Shown: positions 10,903-18,386 of the stretch, piece by piece
How the letters are laid out: each line of letters begins with the position of its first letter
How positions within the stretch are numbered: the first letter of the stretch is position 1
From: Bacteroidales bacterium UBA1176
GTDB taxonomy: Bacteria; Bacteroidota; Bacteroidia; Bacteroidales; WCHB1-69
Assembly (NCBI GenBank): GCA_002311645.1
Contig: DBYW01000029.1
Span: forward strand, 1-37,202
Length of the DNA: 37,202 bases
Reading direction: 5' to 3'
The notes under the pieces: generated by a model
Seen by the model: the letters and a program-made list of their open reading frames with translations, nothing else
Told to the model about the DNA's origin: nothing
The model's database searches: none
Program-made: the position numbers and the translations under genes

Positions 10903-11054
10903 CGTATCTTTGGGTTTGGTTTAACAGTAACAATCTACAGTTGAATGTGTTAGGTTATTCATTCGGTGGACTCTACTATTATCACGTCTTTCTTTTTACA
11001 CGCCTTACCGAAAAAAGTTACAGAACACATTTAACCTTTTAATTTTTCAAGCGA

Positions 11055-11085
11055 CAAAAATACATTTATTTTTTCAATGAACAAA
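11055..11085 (-). promoter_or_regulatory. Promoter of the T9SS operon
   Basis: On the minus strand TTTG (11082-11085) and TATTTTTG (11055-11062) are separated by 19 bases, an excellent match to the Bacteroidetes TTTG-N(19-21)-TAnnTTTG promoter. The start site would be near 11048, giving a leader of about 146 bases before the porP ATG at 10902. Confidence 0.78.
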
Positions 11086-11216
11086 TACTTTGTTCAAAAA
11101 AAATTCTTTTTCATTCCTTGAAATTATCAACACATACATTTAATAGACAGATGTCAATTATAAGATATTGATAATCGCACACTTAAAAATTTCACAAAAA
11201 TACAGGCAAGTATGCA

Positions 11217-11244
11217 GAAAAAAACAAAAAGCCCACAGTGGGGT
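11217..11244 (-). terminator. Probable terminator after the large barrel gene
   Basis: On the minus strand CCCA-CTG-TGGG is followed by CTTTTTGTTTTTTT, about 10 bases after the stop of the 1150-aa gene. The stem is short but the U tract is long. Confidence 0.5.
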
Positions 11245-11254
11245 GTTGATAACG

Positions 11255-14200
11255 TTAAAATTGCGCCCGCACGGAAACAGAACCCGCATGTATTGCCTTG
11301 TGCCCTTGGGATACACGTCCGTCGTAGCGCAAGGAGAGATTCAGATACTCGGTCAGGGCGAACTGCAAGTCCATGGCCCAAACGGCATTATGTCCCACCG
11401 CCAACCCGTCCAGCATCTGGTAGGCAGCCGCTGCATTCGTGGGAGCTTGTCCCAGCATGCCCACATATCGAAACGTCGCTGTCGCCACGCCCCGGCGAGC
11501 CAATTTGAAGTTGAACATCATATTCGCGTCGTGCACACGCAAGTGGCCGTCCCCCACCCTGCCACGCTTGTCAACAAACACATACGCAAGTTCCCCCACA
11601 TACTTGTCCTGCAGCTGCAGTCGCAACTTGCCACCCAACCCATGACGCTCGAATTCGTAATTGCGAGTTGCCATGAAATCCGAATGGTTACCCGTCACGC
11701 CATGCAGGTAGTGGGTCTCCACGACGACCTTGCCTCCGATATTGGTTCGCAACGTCACCTGCTGCAGACCGGCATCGTTGTATTCGTAGCCGTAGTAGAG
11801 CAGATTTTTGTTTCGTGATTTTTGCACTACAAAATCAAAAGAGAACTTGGATGCGCTGTTGTTGAAAGAAAAGGTATTGTTCACATTCATGGTTCTGCTG
11901 AGCAGGTTCGTGTCAGCCATGTCTGCATAAAAAGGGTTGAATTTGGGTGTTGCGTATTTGAGACGGGTGCGATATTGTGCCACGTCGGAAAAACGGGCGA
12001 GAAAACGGCGGAATCCCTTCTTGTTGCCCCAAACGGCGGCGGGACGAATCTGCACACTCTGGGTAAAAGCGTTTTGGTAGGCATTAACATAGTCCGTTCC
12101 CGTGATCCAAACCTTCACATAGTTGGCTTCGTCCTGGAATGCGGCCACCTCAAACTCATCCATCTCTTCAATGCCGTTCCCGTTGTAGTCGAGCCAGATG
12201 TGAGTGCCTTGACCCGCCGCAACTTTCAGAAACGTGTATGTACGCTTTTGTTCCATGCTGCTGCCTGCTTCATAATAGGTACTCAGCAAGATGGCATTGT
12301 GGAAGAAACGGCCTGTATATTCGACATCACCCACAAAATAATGCTCGCGCATACGGTTCTGCACCTCATCGTGCACACGCTGCGTCCTATATGTAGCCTG
12401 TGCTGCAAAGTGCTGATTACGAATCCTGTTGAATTGAAAAAGCGCATTGGCCTCCTGAATGCCTTGCCGCATGGCCAAGCTGCCGCTGTCGGGCGCAAAC
12501 TCCACCCTGTTCTTATAAGATATATTGTATTTATAAACGGTAGAATCCCCGTTTTTCAAGTAAACGAGCAATTCATTGAAAGCATAGCTGTTGGCGCGCA
12601 TGGTGTCAAGATCGGCATCCCTGAAAATGTTATGTTCCATCTTGTCGGACATGCCGAACTCCACGGTCTTGAGCCGATAGGCCCACTTGACATCACCCGC
12701 CAAAAAGCGGCTTCGCTGCATGCTGTCGGAAGTGGTCAAGAAAGACACACGCGCATCGAAGAGCGCACGACCGAACATATTTCGCGTCAACAGCTCCTGT
12801 CGCAACGCGGAAATTTCCCCAAAACGAGAAAGCCAGTTGAGCTCATAACGCGACGTGCTGGCCTCTTTTTTGTCAAAGCCGACAAGCGCGTGCAGCATCT
12901 GTTCGGAATGAAGGTTGGTGTAGTCAGCGTTGAGGTTATAGTCACGCGCGAATTCCACATCGCGGAAACTCTCCACAGCATGGAAATTGCGGTGCACAAA
13001 TTGCCAGTCGAGGCGGCTCACGAAACTCCACGGGGAAGATTTCTCTTTTTTGCCCAGCACCTGCCGATGACCGAACGTAAAATTGGCGGCGAAGCCGACA
13101 TTGTCGCGGTCGTCACCTTTGGAAAACAGATTGCGATCATGTTCGGACAGTGCCAACTCGCCCGCGACAGTTGTCCCTTGCCGGGCATTCCATGTCGCAG
13201 CAATGGTAGCCATGCGTGCACGTTGGGGTGCGACCAACAGCACCGCGGGCACATAGTCGCCCCGTGACTCGCCATTTTCCGGAGCCACCCAGCCAAACAC
13301 ACGTCCGTTGGAAGTGCTGCGCAGCAACACGTAGTCGCCCCTGCCCTGCCCCACAAAAGTGAAGCCGACACTGTACAACTGCACACCTTCATCAGTGGAA
13401 TAGACATAGACATTCGAATAAGCGACACCGTTCACCATGGTGTCCCTGCGGGCATAAAGCAGGCGATTGGAAGAATACTGCACCGAGTCGGCACGGGCAT
13501 ACAATGCATTTTGCAAATCATCACCCAACTGCGACAAGAACAGTTTCTCGTCATTGCCGAGTTCAGGTTGTATGGACTGATTTTTGAGATCCTGTTCTTG
13601 GAAATAGTTGACATTCAGTTTCACCTGCTGTTTTTTTCCGAGCGTGAGATCATTGTACGAGAAGAGTCCGATTCGTGCAAAATGGCGGTCCGTACATTCA
13701 AACTCCACATAGACGCGCTTTTCGGCCGACATCAACATAGCCGGAGTGAAGGTGATTTCGGCGGCGTTGTAGTCCATCGTGTAGTCATTCTCTTGCCCGC
13801 GGGTCAGGAGCACACCATCCACATACACGCGTTCCGATCCCGCCACCACGACGATGCCAACCTCATTGTTCGGGCCGTAAAGTTTGTACGGTCCCTGCAC
13901 GCCGTTCTGAATGTTGAGCTTCTGGCGGACGAAGTTGCCCTTGGCAATACCACCTCCCAAAGAGTGGGTCGCCCTGACCTTCTCCTTGGCGGCGTATCGC
14001 ACCGAAGCGTCCATTCCCAACAAGTTACGCGAGACCTTCAGGAAACCAGAGCTTGGGTTGCCGACAAGGATGTCACCGGCATCCACTTTTGCCATATCTT
14101 TGTAATATAATGTAATAAATATATTATTTATGTCAGACAAATATTGAGTATTGCCTTCGGGTTGAATAGGAATATTTTTATCCGATATGGAAGCCACGAT

Positions 14201-14707
14201 ACGAAAATCCTCGTTCAGGTCACCGGAAATCTGCAAGTTGAGAGCAGAATTGAGCACGGGATCCTGGTTGTTTCCGACCGTAATGCCACGCGACACGTAA
14301 CCAGAAGTCAACAGACGGGCGTCATCATAGAGGTCGGTCTCCACGGGCATCCCGTATGTAATCATGCCAATTCCCCGCGGGCTCTCTATTTCCGAGAGTT
14401 GGTGCCGACGGATGGGTTTGGTGAAATCAAGGGAGTAGACCTGGTATTGGCAAACCAAGACGCGCCCCAGGAGAGCGGAATCGAGGAGATAGAGTTTTGC
14501 GGCAATGGGATCGATACGGTATTGCGAGCGTTCCAAATTCGCGATGGAGAACGTGCCGGGCACCATGGAAAGCGTGTCAATCCGGAAAGCGAGAGAATCG
14601 GCCACACAACTTTTGAGACGAGATTCTCCCACCGACTGGGTGAATGCCGTTTCCACTGAAAACAAGATTGTTACAAACAACAAAGCAAGTCGTAGCCGTA
14701 GTCTCAT
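11255..14707 (-). CDS. Large exported outer-membrane beta-barrel protein with SprA-like motifs
   Basis: The 1150-aa protein (from the ATG at 14707) starts with a signal peptide (MRLRLRLALLFVTILFSVETAF). The frame also has a GTG nine codons upstream, which would spoil it. The sequence consists of alternating beta-strand patterns and ends in SVRAQF, with the terminal Phe typical of outer-membrane barrels. Motifs such as VYVDGVLLTRGQENDYTMDY (about 295-315) and IFITLYYKDMAKVDAGD are reminiscent of the T9SS translocon SprA, which is about twice as long, so it is not SprA itself. A Ca-binding-like loop, LDYNGNGIEEMDEFE, occurs in the second half. It lies upstream of and parallel to porP, separated by a terminator and promoter. 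I cannot assign a function; a role in surface secretion or export is an inference. Confidence 0.75.
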   Translation of the reverse strand: MRLRLRLALLFVTILFSVETAFTQSVGESRLKSCVADSLAFRIDTLSMVPGTFSIANLERSQYRIDPIAAKLYLLDSALLGRVLVCQYQVYSLDFTKPIRRHQLSEIESPRGIGMITYGMPVETDLYDDARLLTSGYVSRGITVGNNQDPVLNSALNLQISGDLNEDFRIVASISDKNIPIQPEGNTQYLSDINNIFITLYYKDMAKVDAGDILVGNPSSGFLKVSRNLLGMDASVRYAAKEKVRATHSLGGGIAKGNFVRQKLNIQNGVQGPYKLYGPNNEVGIVVVAGSERVYVDGVLLTRGQENDYTMDYNAAEITFTPAMLMSAEKRVYVEFECTDRHFARIGLFSYNDLTLGKKQQVKLNVNYFQEQDLKNQSIQPELGNDEKLFLSQLGDDLQNALYARADSVQYSSNRLLYARRDTMVNGVAYSNVYVYSTDEGVQLYSVGFTFVGQGRGDYVLLRSTSNGRVFGWVAPENGESRGDYVPAVLLVAPQRARMATIAATWNARQGTTVAGELALSEHDRNLFSKGDDRDNVGFAANFTFGHRQVLGKKEKSSPWSFVSRLDWQFVHRNFHAVESFRDVEFARDYNLNADYTNLHSEQMLHALVGFDKKEASTSRYELNWLSRFGEISALRQELLTRNMFGRALFDARVSFLTTSDSMQRSRFLAGDVKWAYRLKTVEFGMSDKMEHNIFRDADLDTMRANSYAFNELLVYLKNGDSTVYKYNISYKNRVEFAPDSGSLAMRQGIQEANALFQFNRIRNQHFAAQATYRTQRVHDEVQNRMREHYFVGDVEYTGRFFHNAILLSTYYEAGSSMEQKRTYTFLKVAAGQGTHIWLDYNGNGIEEMDEFEVAAFQDEANYVKVWITGTDYVNAYQNAFTQSVQIRPAAVWGNKKGFRRFLARFSDVAQYRTRLKYATPKFNPFYADMADTNLLSRTMNVNNTFSFNNSASKFSFDFVVQKSRNKNLLYYGYEYNDAGLQQVTLRTNIGGKVVVETHYLHGVTGNHSDFMATRNYEFERHGLGGKLRLQLQDKYVGELAYVFVDKRGRVGDGHLRVHDANMMFNFKLARRGVATATFRYVGMLGQAPTNAAAAYQMLDGLAVGHNAVWAMDLQFALTEYLNLSLRYDGRVSQGHKAIHAGSVSVRAQF

Positions 14708-14806
14708 CCGCGATAAATCCGTATCTACAATCACACGCCCGCAAGATGTGGACGTTTGCGCTGCAATTATTTGGATTTTTTAATAACTGACAATTTACAA
14801 ATTTCG

Positions 14807-14814
14807 TATCTTTG
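14807..14814 (+). promoter_or_regulatory. -7 promoter element of the tktC-sigma unit
   Basis: TATCTTTG fits TAnnTTTG, 20 bases before the ATG at 14834, so the leader is only about 13 bases. No TTTG is seen at the -33 distance. The frame is open further upstream, but that extension would span this element and is therefore not translated. Confidence 0.6.
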
Positions 14815-14833
14815 CACGCAAAATTTTTACACT

Positions 14834-15784
14834 ATGGAAAAGATTGAGAGCACCATTATGAAAGACACCCGATCTGGTTTCGGGGCCGGGTTAGTGGAGG
14901 CCGGACACCGTAACCCCAACGTGTTCGCCTTGACCGGTGATGTCACCGGCAGCGTCAAGATGGGGGATTTCAAAGCCGCATTCCCAGAACGTTTCATCCA
15001 GGTGGGCATTGCCGAGGCCAACATGGTCGGCATCTCCGCCGGGCTTGCCCTGAGTGGCAAGGTGCCTTTTGCCGCCGCCTTTGCCGGGTTCATTTCCGGA
15101 CGCGTATACGACCAGATCCGCATGACGGTGGCCTATTCCAACCTCAACGTCAAAATCTGCGCCTCCCATGCCGGCCTCACCGTTGGCGAGGACGGGGCCA
15201 CACACGAAATGATGGAGGACCTCGGTCTCATGAAGATGCTGCCCAACATGGTTGTCATCAACCCCTGCGACTATAATCAGACCAAGATGGCGACCTTGGC
15301 CGCCGCCGAATATGTCGGTCCTGTTTACCTGCGCTTCGGCCGCCCCGCCGTGCCCAACTTCATGCCGGAAGAACCGTTCGTCATCGGCAAGGCCATCACC
15401 CTCAACGAAGGCACTGACGTCACCATCTTCGCCACCGGCCACTTGGTGTACCCCGCCGTCCAATCCGCCTACGTGCTCGCCGAACAAGGCTTCTCCGTCG
15501 AAGTCATCGACATTGCAACCATCAAGCCGCTCGACACCGACGCCGTGCTCAAGAGCGTAGCCAAGACCAAATGTGCCGTCACCGCCGAAGAGCACCTCAT
15601 GAACGGAGGCCTTGGCGACTCCATCTGCCAACTACTCGGACGCAAACTGCCCGCTCCCGTCGAAATGGTCGCCGTGGACGACAAATTCGGGGAAAGTGGC
15701 ACGCCCGACCAACTCATGACAGCCTACGGCCTTGACATGGAGCACATCATGGATGCCTGCAAGAGAGCCATCGCCCGCAAATAA
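14834..15784 (+). CDS. Transketolase, C-terminal subunit (split form)
   Basis: Transketolase moves two-carbon ketol units between sugar phosphates in the pentose phosphate pathway, using thiamine diphosphate. This 316-aa protein holds only the Pyr domain and the C-terminal domain. The catalytic Glu61 lies in VGIAEANMVG, followed by FAAAFAGFISGRVYDQIRM, SHAGLTVGEDGATHEMMEDL and the C-terminal domain from about residue 190 (DVTIFATGHLVYPAV). The PP domain with the cofactor-diphosphate-binding GDG motif is absent and is not encoded nearby; the gene upstream is divergent and unrelated. Split transketolases with adjacent N and C subunits are known in many bacteria, but here the C half stands alone. 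It is followed 8 bases later by a sigma factor. Codons are strongly C-ending. Confidence 0.9.
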   Translation: MEKIESTIMKDTRSGFGAGLVEAGHRNPNVFALTGDVTGSVKMGDFKAAFPERFIQVGIAEANMVGISAGLALSGKVPFAAAFAGFISGRVYDQIRMTVAYSNLNVKICASHAGLTVGEDGATHEMMEDLGLMKMLPNMVVINPCDYNQTKMATLAAAEYVGPVYLRFGRPAVPNFMPEEPFVIGKAITLNEGTDVTIFATGHLVYPAVQSAYVLAEQGFSVEVIDIATIKPLDTDAVLKSVAKTKCAVTAEEHLMNGGLGDSICQLLGRKLPAPVEMVAVDDKFGESGTPDQLMTAYGLDMEHIMDACKRAIARK

Positions 15785-15792
15785 CATCCCCC

Positions 15793-16341
15793 ATGCCAGA
15801 ACCCACCGACGAATTTATCCTCGCCCTTTTTGCCAACAGCAAGACCAAGGAACAAGCCTTCGAAATGCTGCTGAAAAAATACCAACGGCTCATTTATTAC
15901 AACGTACGCCGCATTGTGACGCTGCACGAAGATGCCGACGACGTGACCCAGAACGTCAGCATCAAGATATGGCGTCATCTCGATAAGTTCCGCGGCGACG
16001 CCAGCCTCAAGACGTGGATCACAAAAATCAGCGTCAACGAGGCGCTCACTTTCGTCGAGAAGAAAAAGAAACTTCTCAACCTGACGGACGACAGCTACAC
16101 TGATTTTCTCTTGGTCACGCAACCCGAGACCAACTCGTACACGCCCAACGAAATCGAGCACATGCTGCAGGAGGCCATCCTGAGACTGCCGCCCAAGCAA
16201 CGCGCCGTTTTCACCATGCGCTATTACGACGAGACGCCATACGCCGAAATGTCCAAGATCTTCGACACTTCCGAAAGCGCCTTAAAGGCCTCGTACCATT
16301 TCGCCATGGAAAAAATCAAAAAAAATTTGCTGGAGCATTAA
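15793..16341 (+). CDS. ECF RNA polymerase sigma factor (RpoE-like)
   Basis: The 182-aa protein has the two-domain layout of extracytoplasmic-function sigma factors. Sigma region 2 (about 22-90) includes DADDVTQNVSIKIWRHLDKF, the -10 recognition and core-binding helices, and SLKTWITKISVNEAL. Region 4 (about 125-178) includes LRLPPKQRAVFTMRYYDETP and a helix-turn-helix (YAEMSKIFDTSESALKASYH). It starts 8 bases after the transketolase stop, so coexpression is likely. The next two genes encode a small membrane protein and a periplasmic Cys-rich protein. This is the classical layout of sigma, anti-sigma and sensor, as in CnrH-CnrY-CnrX-type systems, although no sequence relation to those is claimed. 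Confidence 0.93.
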   Translation: MPEPTDEFILALFANSKTKEQAFEMLLKKYQRLIYYNVRRIVTLHEDADDVTQNVSIKIWRHLDKFRGDASLKTWITKISVNEALTFVEKKKKLLNLTDDSYTDFLLVTQPETNSYTPNEIEHMLQEAILRLPPKQRAVFTMRYYDETPYAEMSKIFDTSESALKASYHFAMEKIKKNLLEH

Positions 16342-16392
16342 ACCTTCGCCGCTTTCTGACATCTACCCATTTGTTTCAATTATTTCAGCAAC

Positions 16393-16701
16393 ATGATAGA
16401 CATCGAGAAACTGGACCGGAAAGAGCACTATGACGTGCCGGAGGGTTATTTCGACCAACTGCCCTCACGGGTGATGACCACCATACGCAAGCAGAAGACA
16501 GCACGCCGCAACACTTTTGTACTCTCCGCGGCAGCCGTGGCACTGCTCGCCATCGCCAGCACCCTTTTCTTCAACTACAGGAAGGAAGAAAAACTCCAGC
16601 AACAAATCGTCATTCAGGCCCAAGAAGAGAAAGAACTGGAAGAACAGCTCATCGACTACTACAATACCGAGCTGGCACAAATGGATTACTATAACTTCTA
16701 A
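16393..16701 (+). CDS. Small single-pass membrane protein, probable anti-sigma factor
   Basis: The 102-aa protein has a cytoplasmic N-terminus of about 40 residues containing YDVPEGYFDQLPSRVMTTI. This 'VPxGYFxxLPxxV' pattern recurs, from memory, in small Bacteroidetes proteins encoded beside ECF sigma factors. A membrane helix (about 41-61) and a short, charged, Glu/Gln-rich periplasmic tail ending AQMDYYNF complete the protein. Position and topology fit a sigma-binding anti-sigma factor whose tail could contact the periplasmic product of the next gene. No zinc-binding HxxxCxxC motif is present, so it is not of the ZAS class. It lies 51 bases after the sigma gene and 12 before the next gene. 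Confidence 0.7.
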   Translation: MIDIEKLDRKEHYDVPEGYFDQLPSRVMTTIRKQKTARRNTFVLSAAAVALLAIASTLFFNYRKEEKLQQQIVIQAQEEKELEEQLIDYYNTELAQMDYYNF

Positions 16702-16713
16702 AACAAAACCACT

Positions 16714-17247
16714 ATGAAACGCATATTCCTTGTCCTCACGATACTGCTTGCAGGCATTGTCGTATCCAACGCCCAAGAGAACAAAATTGACGGCAACAAG
16801 ATGGTCCAAGAACGTCTCGCGAACATGAAAGCGCAATTCAAACCCAGCGCCACGGAAGCCAAGACTTTCTGGAAAGCGTACGAAGAGTTCCTGCGTTCCG
16901 AAGTCAAGCTGCACGAGACCTACCGCACCAACCTGGAGAAGAAAGGCATCACCGCCAACTGTCCAAACTGCACCAAATGCGACGAGAAGTGCAACGAATT
17001 GACCGACGCCCAAATAACCTACCTTTTCGACCAGAAGTTCGAATTGAGGAAAAACCTGCTCAACTTGGAGACCACTTTCTACAAGAAAATGAAATCCACA
17101 CTCTCGGCGAAGCACCTGCAAGATTTCTACAAGATGGACGAACGTGTCAAACGGGATCTCATCACCAAGCAGAAATCCGCCGCCGCCGCGAAAACAAAGG
17201 ATGCCACAAAAGCCAAAGAACCCACGCCTACGAAACCCAAAAGATAA
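16714..17247 (+). CDS. Periplasmic Spy/CpxP-like protein with a four-cysteine cluster
   Basis: The 177-aa protein has a signal peptide (MKRIFLVLTILLAGIVVSNA, cleavage before QENK). The mature part is a helical, strongly charged protein with LTDAQITYLFDQKFELRKNL and LSAKHLQDFYKMDERVKRDL. That pattern resembles the LTxxQ-helix design of CpxP/Spy/ZraP/CnrX-type periplasmic proteins. Between the helices sits CPNCTKCDEKC (Cys83, 86, 89, 93), which could bind a metal or form disulfides; ordinary CpxP/Spy proteins lack it. The C-terminal tail is Ala/Lys/Pro-rich. It is the last gene before a terminator in the sigma operon and is the likely signal receiver for that system; this is inferred from context and topology. 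It could also be a stress chaperone. Confidence 0.65.
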   Translation: MKRIFLVLTILLAGIVVSNAQENKIDGNKMVQERLANMKAQFKPSATEAKTFWKAYEEFLRSEVKLHETYRTNLEKKGITANCPNCTKCDEKCNELTDAQITYLFDQKFELRKNLLNLETTFYKKMKSTLSAKHLQDFYKMDERVKRDLITKQKSAAAAKTKDATKAKEPTPTKPKR

Positions 17248-17265
17248 CCACAAACAACCCCATAG

Positions 17266-17292
17266 AAAAAACCGCTCAAAGGCGGTTTTTTT
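17266..17292 (+). terminator. Terminator of the transketolase-sigma operon
   Basis: ACCGC (17271-17275) pairs with GCGGT (17282-17286) around a 6-base loop, with an A run before and seven T after. It lies about 20 bases past the stop of the Cys-cluster gene and so insulates the ribosomal operon from the sigma unit. Confidence 0.85.
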
Positions 17293-17342
17293 ATTGTTGA
17301 TAAAAAAATATTTGAGAAACAAAACATTATCAAAAAAAAGTG

Positions 17343-17350
17343 TATTTTTG
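17343..17350 (+). promoter_or_regulatory. -7 promoter element of the str operon
   Basis: TATTTTTG fits TAnnTTTG and lies about 60 bases before rpsL. A TTTG at 17311 is too far away (28 bases) to be a standard -33 element. Confidence 0.6.
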
Positions 17351-17410
17351 CACCCCCAAAAAATAGGGTAAAATTACATTAAAAATTAAAAGATTAACAC
17401 AACCGATTGT

Positions 17411-17794
17411 ATGCCTACAATTCAACAATTAGTAAGAAAAGGAAGAAAGAAATTGACTTCGCAGAGCAAGTCAAGGGCTTTGGACGCATGTCCGCAAAGA
17501 CGCGGCGTCTGCCTGAGGGTTTACACGACGACCCCGAAGAAACCGAATTCCGCCATGCGTAAAGTGGCGAGAGTAAGAATGACCAACGGCAAGGAAGTGA
17601 ACGCCTACATCCCCGGTGAAGGCCACAACCTGCAGGAGCACTCCATCGTGCTGGTGCGCGGCGGCCGTGTCAAGGACCTGCCCGGCGTGCGTTACCACAT
17701 CGTGCGCGGCGCTCTCGACTCCGCCGGCGTTGACGGACGCCTCCAAGGACGCTCCAAATATGGCGCCAAACGTCCTAAAAAAGCTGCGAAATAA
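17411..17794 (+). CDS. rpsL: 30S ribosomal protein S12
   Basis: S12 lies at the decoding centre of the small ribosomal subunit and controls accuracy. The 127-aa sequence is full length: MPTIQQLVRKGRKKL at the start, the conserved CPQRRGVCLRVYTTTPKKPN and VRGGRVKDLPGVRYHIVRGA in the middle, and a basic C-terminus (SKYGAKRPKKAAK). Lys43 and Lys88, where changes give streptomycin resistance in other bacteria, are both the sensitive-type Lys. It heads the str operon, 79 bases before rpsG. Confidence 0.98.
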   Translation: MPTIQQLVRKGRKKLTSQSKSRALDACPQRRGVCLRVYTTTPKKPNSAMRKVARVRMTNGKEVNAYIPGEGHNLQEHSIVLVRGGRVKDLPGVRYHIVRGALDSAGVDGRLQGRSKYGAKRPKKAAK

Positions 17795-17873
17795 TTAATT
17801 TCAACTTAAAAGTAAATTGACCGCCGCGATTGGCGACTCAAGAGTAAATAACATTTATTGAAGATACAAGCAA

Positions 17874-18341
17874 ATGAGAAATTCACACGCAAAAAAAAGG
17901 ATCATTCTTCCTGATCCAAAATTCAATGACGAACTCGTGACCAAATTCGTCAACAACATCATGTTGAAAGGCAAAAAGAATCTCGCTTTCGAGATTTTCT
18001 ATAAAGCCATTGACATTGTAGAAGAGAAGACCAAAGAGAACGGCATCGAAGTCTGGAAAAAAGCGTTGGAAAACGTCACCCCCAGCGTCGAGGTCAAGAG
18101 CAAACGTGTCGGTGGCACCACCCTGCCCGTCCCTGAAGAGATCAAGCCGGGCAGAAAACAATCTATCGGTATGAAGAGCCTCATCTCCTTCGCCCGCAAA
18201 CGCCATGAACAAACCATGGCCGACAAGCTCGCCCAGGAAATCATGGCCGCATATAAGTCTGAAGGCGCCGCTTTCAAGAGAAAAGAGGAAATCCACAGAA
18301 TGGCAGAAGCCAACAAGGCTTTCGCCCACATGCGCTCGTAG
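17874..18341 (+). CDS. rpsG: 30S ribosomal protein S7
   Basis: S7 nucleates assembly of the 30S head by binding 16S rRNA and contacts the E-site tRNA. The 155-aa protein is of normal length and shows LPDPKFNDELVTKFVNNIML near the start, then NVTPSVEVKSKRVGGTTLPV and a C-terminal helix with GAAFKRKEEIHRMAEANKAF. In other bacteria S7 represses its own operon by binding the rpsL-rpsG spacer; the 79-base spacer here might serve the same purpose, but I see no obvious structure in it. fusA follows after 45 bases. Confidence 0.98.
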   Translation: MRNSHAKKRIILPDPKFNDELVTKFVNNIMLKGKKNLAFEIFYKAIDIVEEKTKENGIEVWKKALENVTPSVEVKSKRVGGTTLPVPEEIKPGRKQSIGMKSLISFARKRHEQTMADKLAQEIMAAYKSEGAAFKRKEEIHRMAEANKAFAHMRS

Positions 18342-18386
18342 TCGCCTAAAGACCACCATTCCCCTATACATCAAGGAGTCGACACG

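Larger units (their letters stand above)
10903..11254. other. Intergenic region upstream of porP
   Basis: These 352 AT-rich bases hold no convincing gene. They contain the terminator of the upstream barrel gene (near 11217-11244), a well-spaced promoter (11055-11085) and an untranslated leader of about 146 bases before porP. A second, poorer promoter-like pair lies at 11195-11202 (TATTTTTG, minus strand) and 11225-11228 (TTTG), with 22-base spacing. Confidence 0.7.

Noticed and set aside
11822..13267. 481-aa plus-strand open frame within the large barrel gene
   Set aside because: Antisense shadow of a gene with a signal peptide and barrel pattern; its His/Val/Gly-rich sequence has no domain-like features.
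17297..17334. TTGATAA/TTATCAA inverted repeat upstream of rpsL
   Set aside because: Seven-base arms in very AT-rich DNA, 24 bases apart; easily chance.
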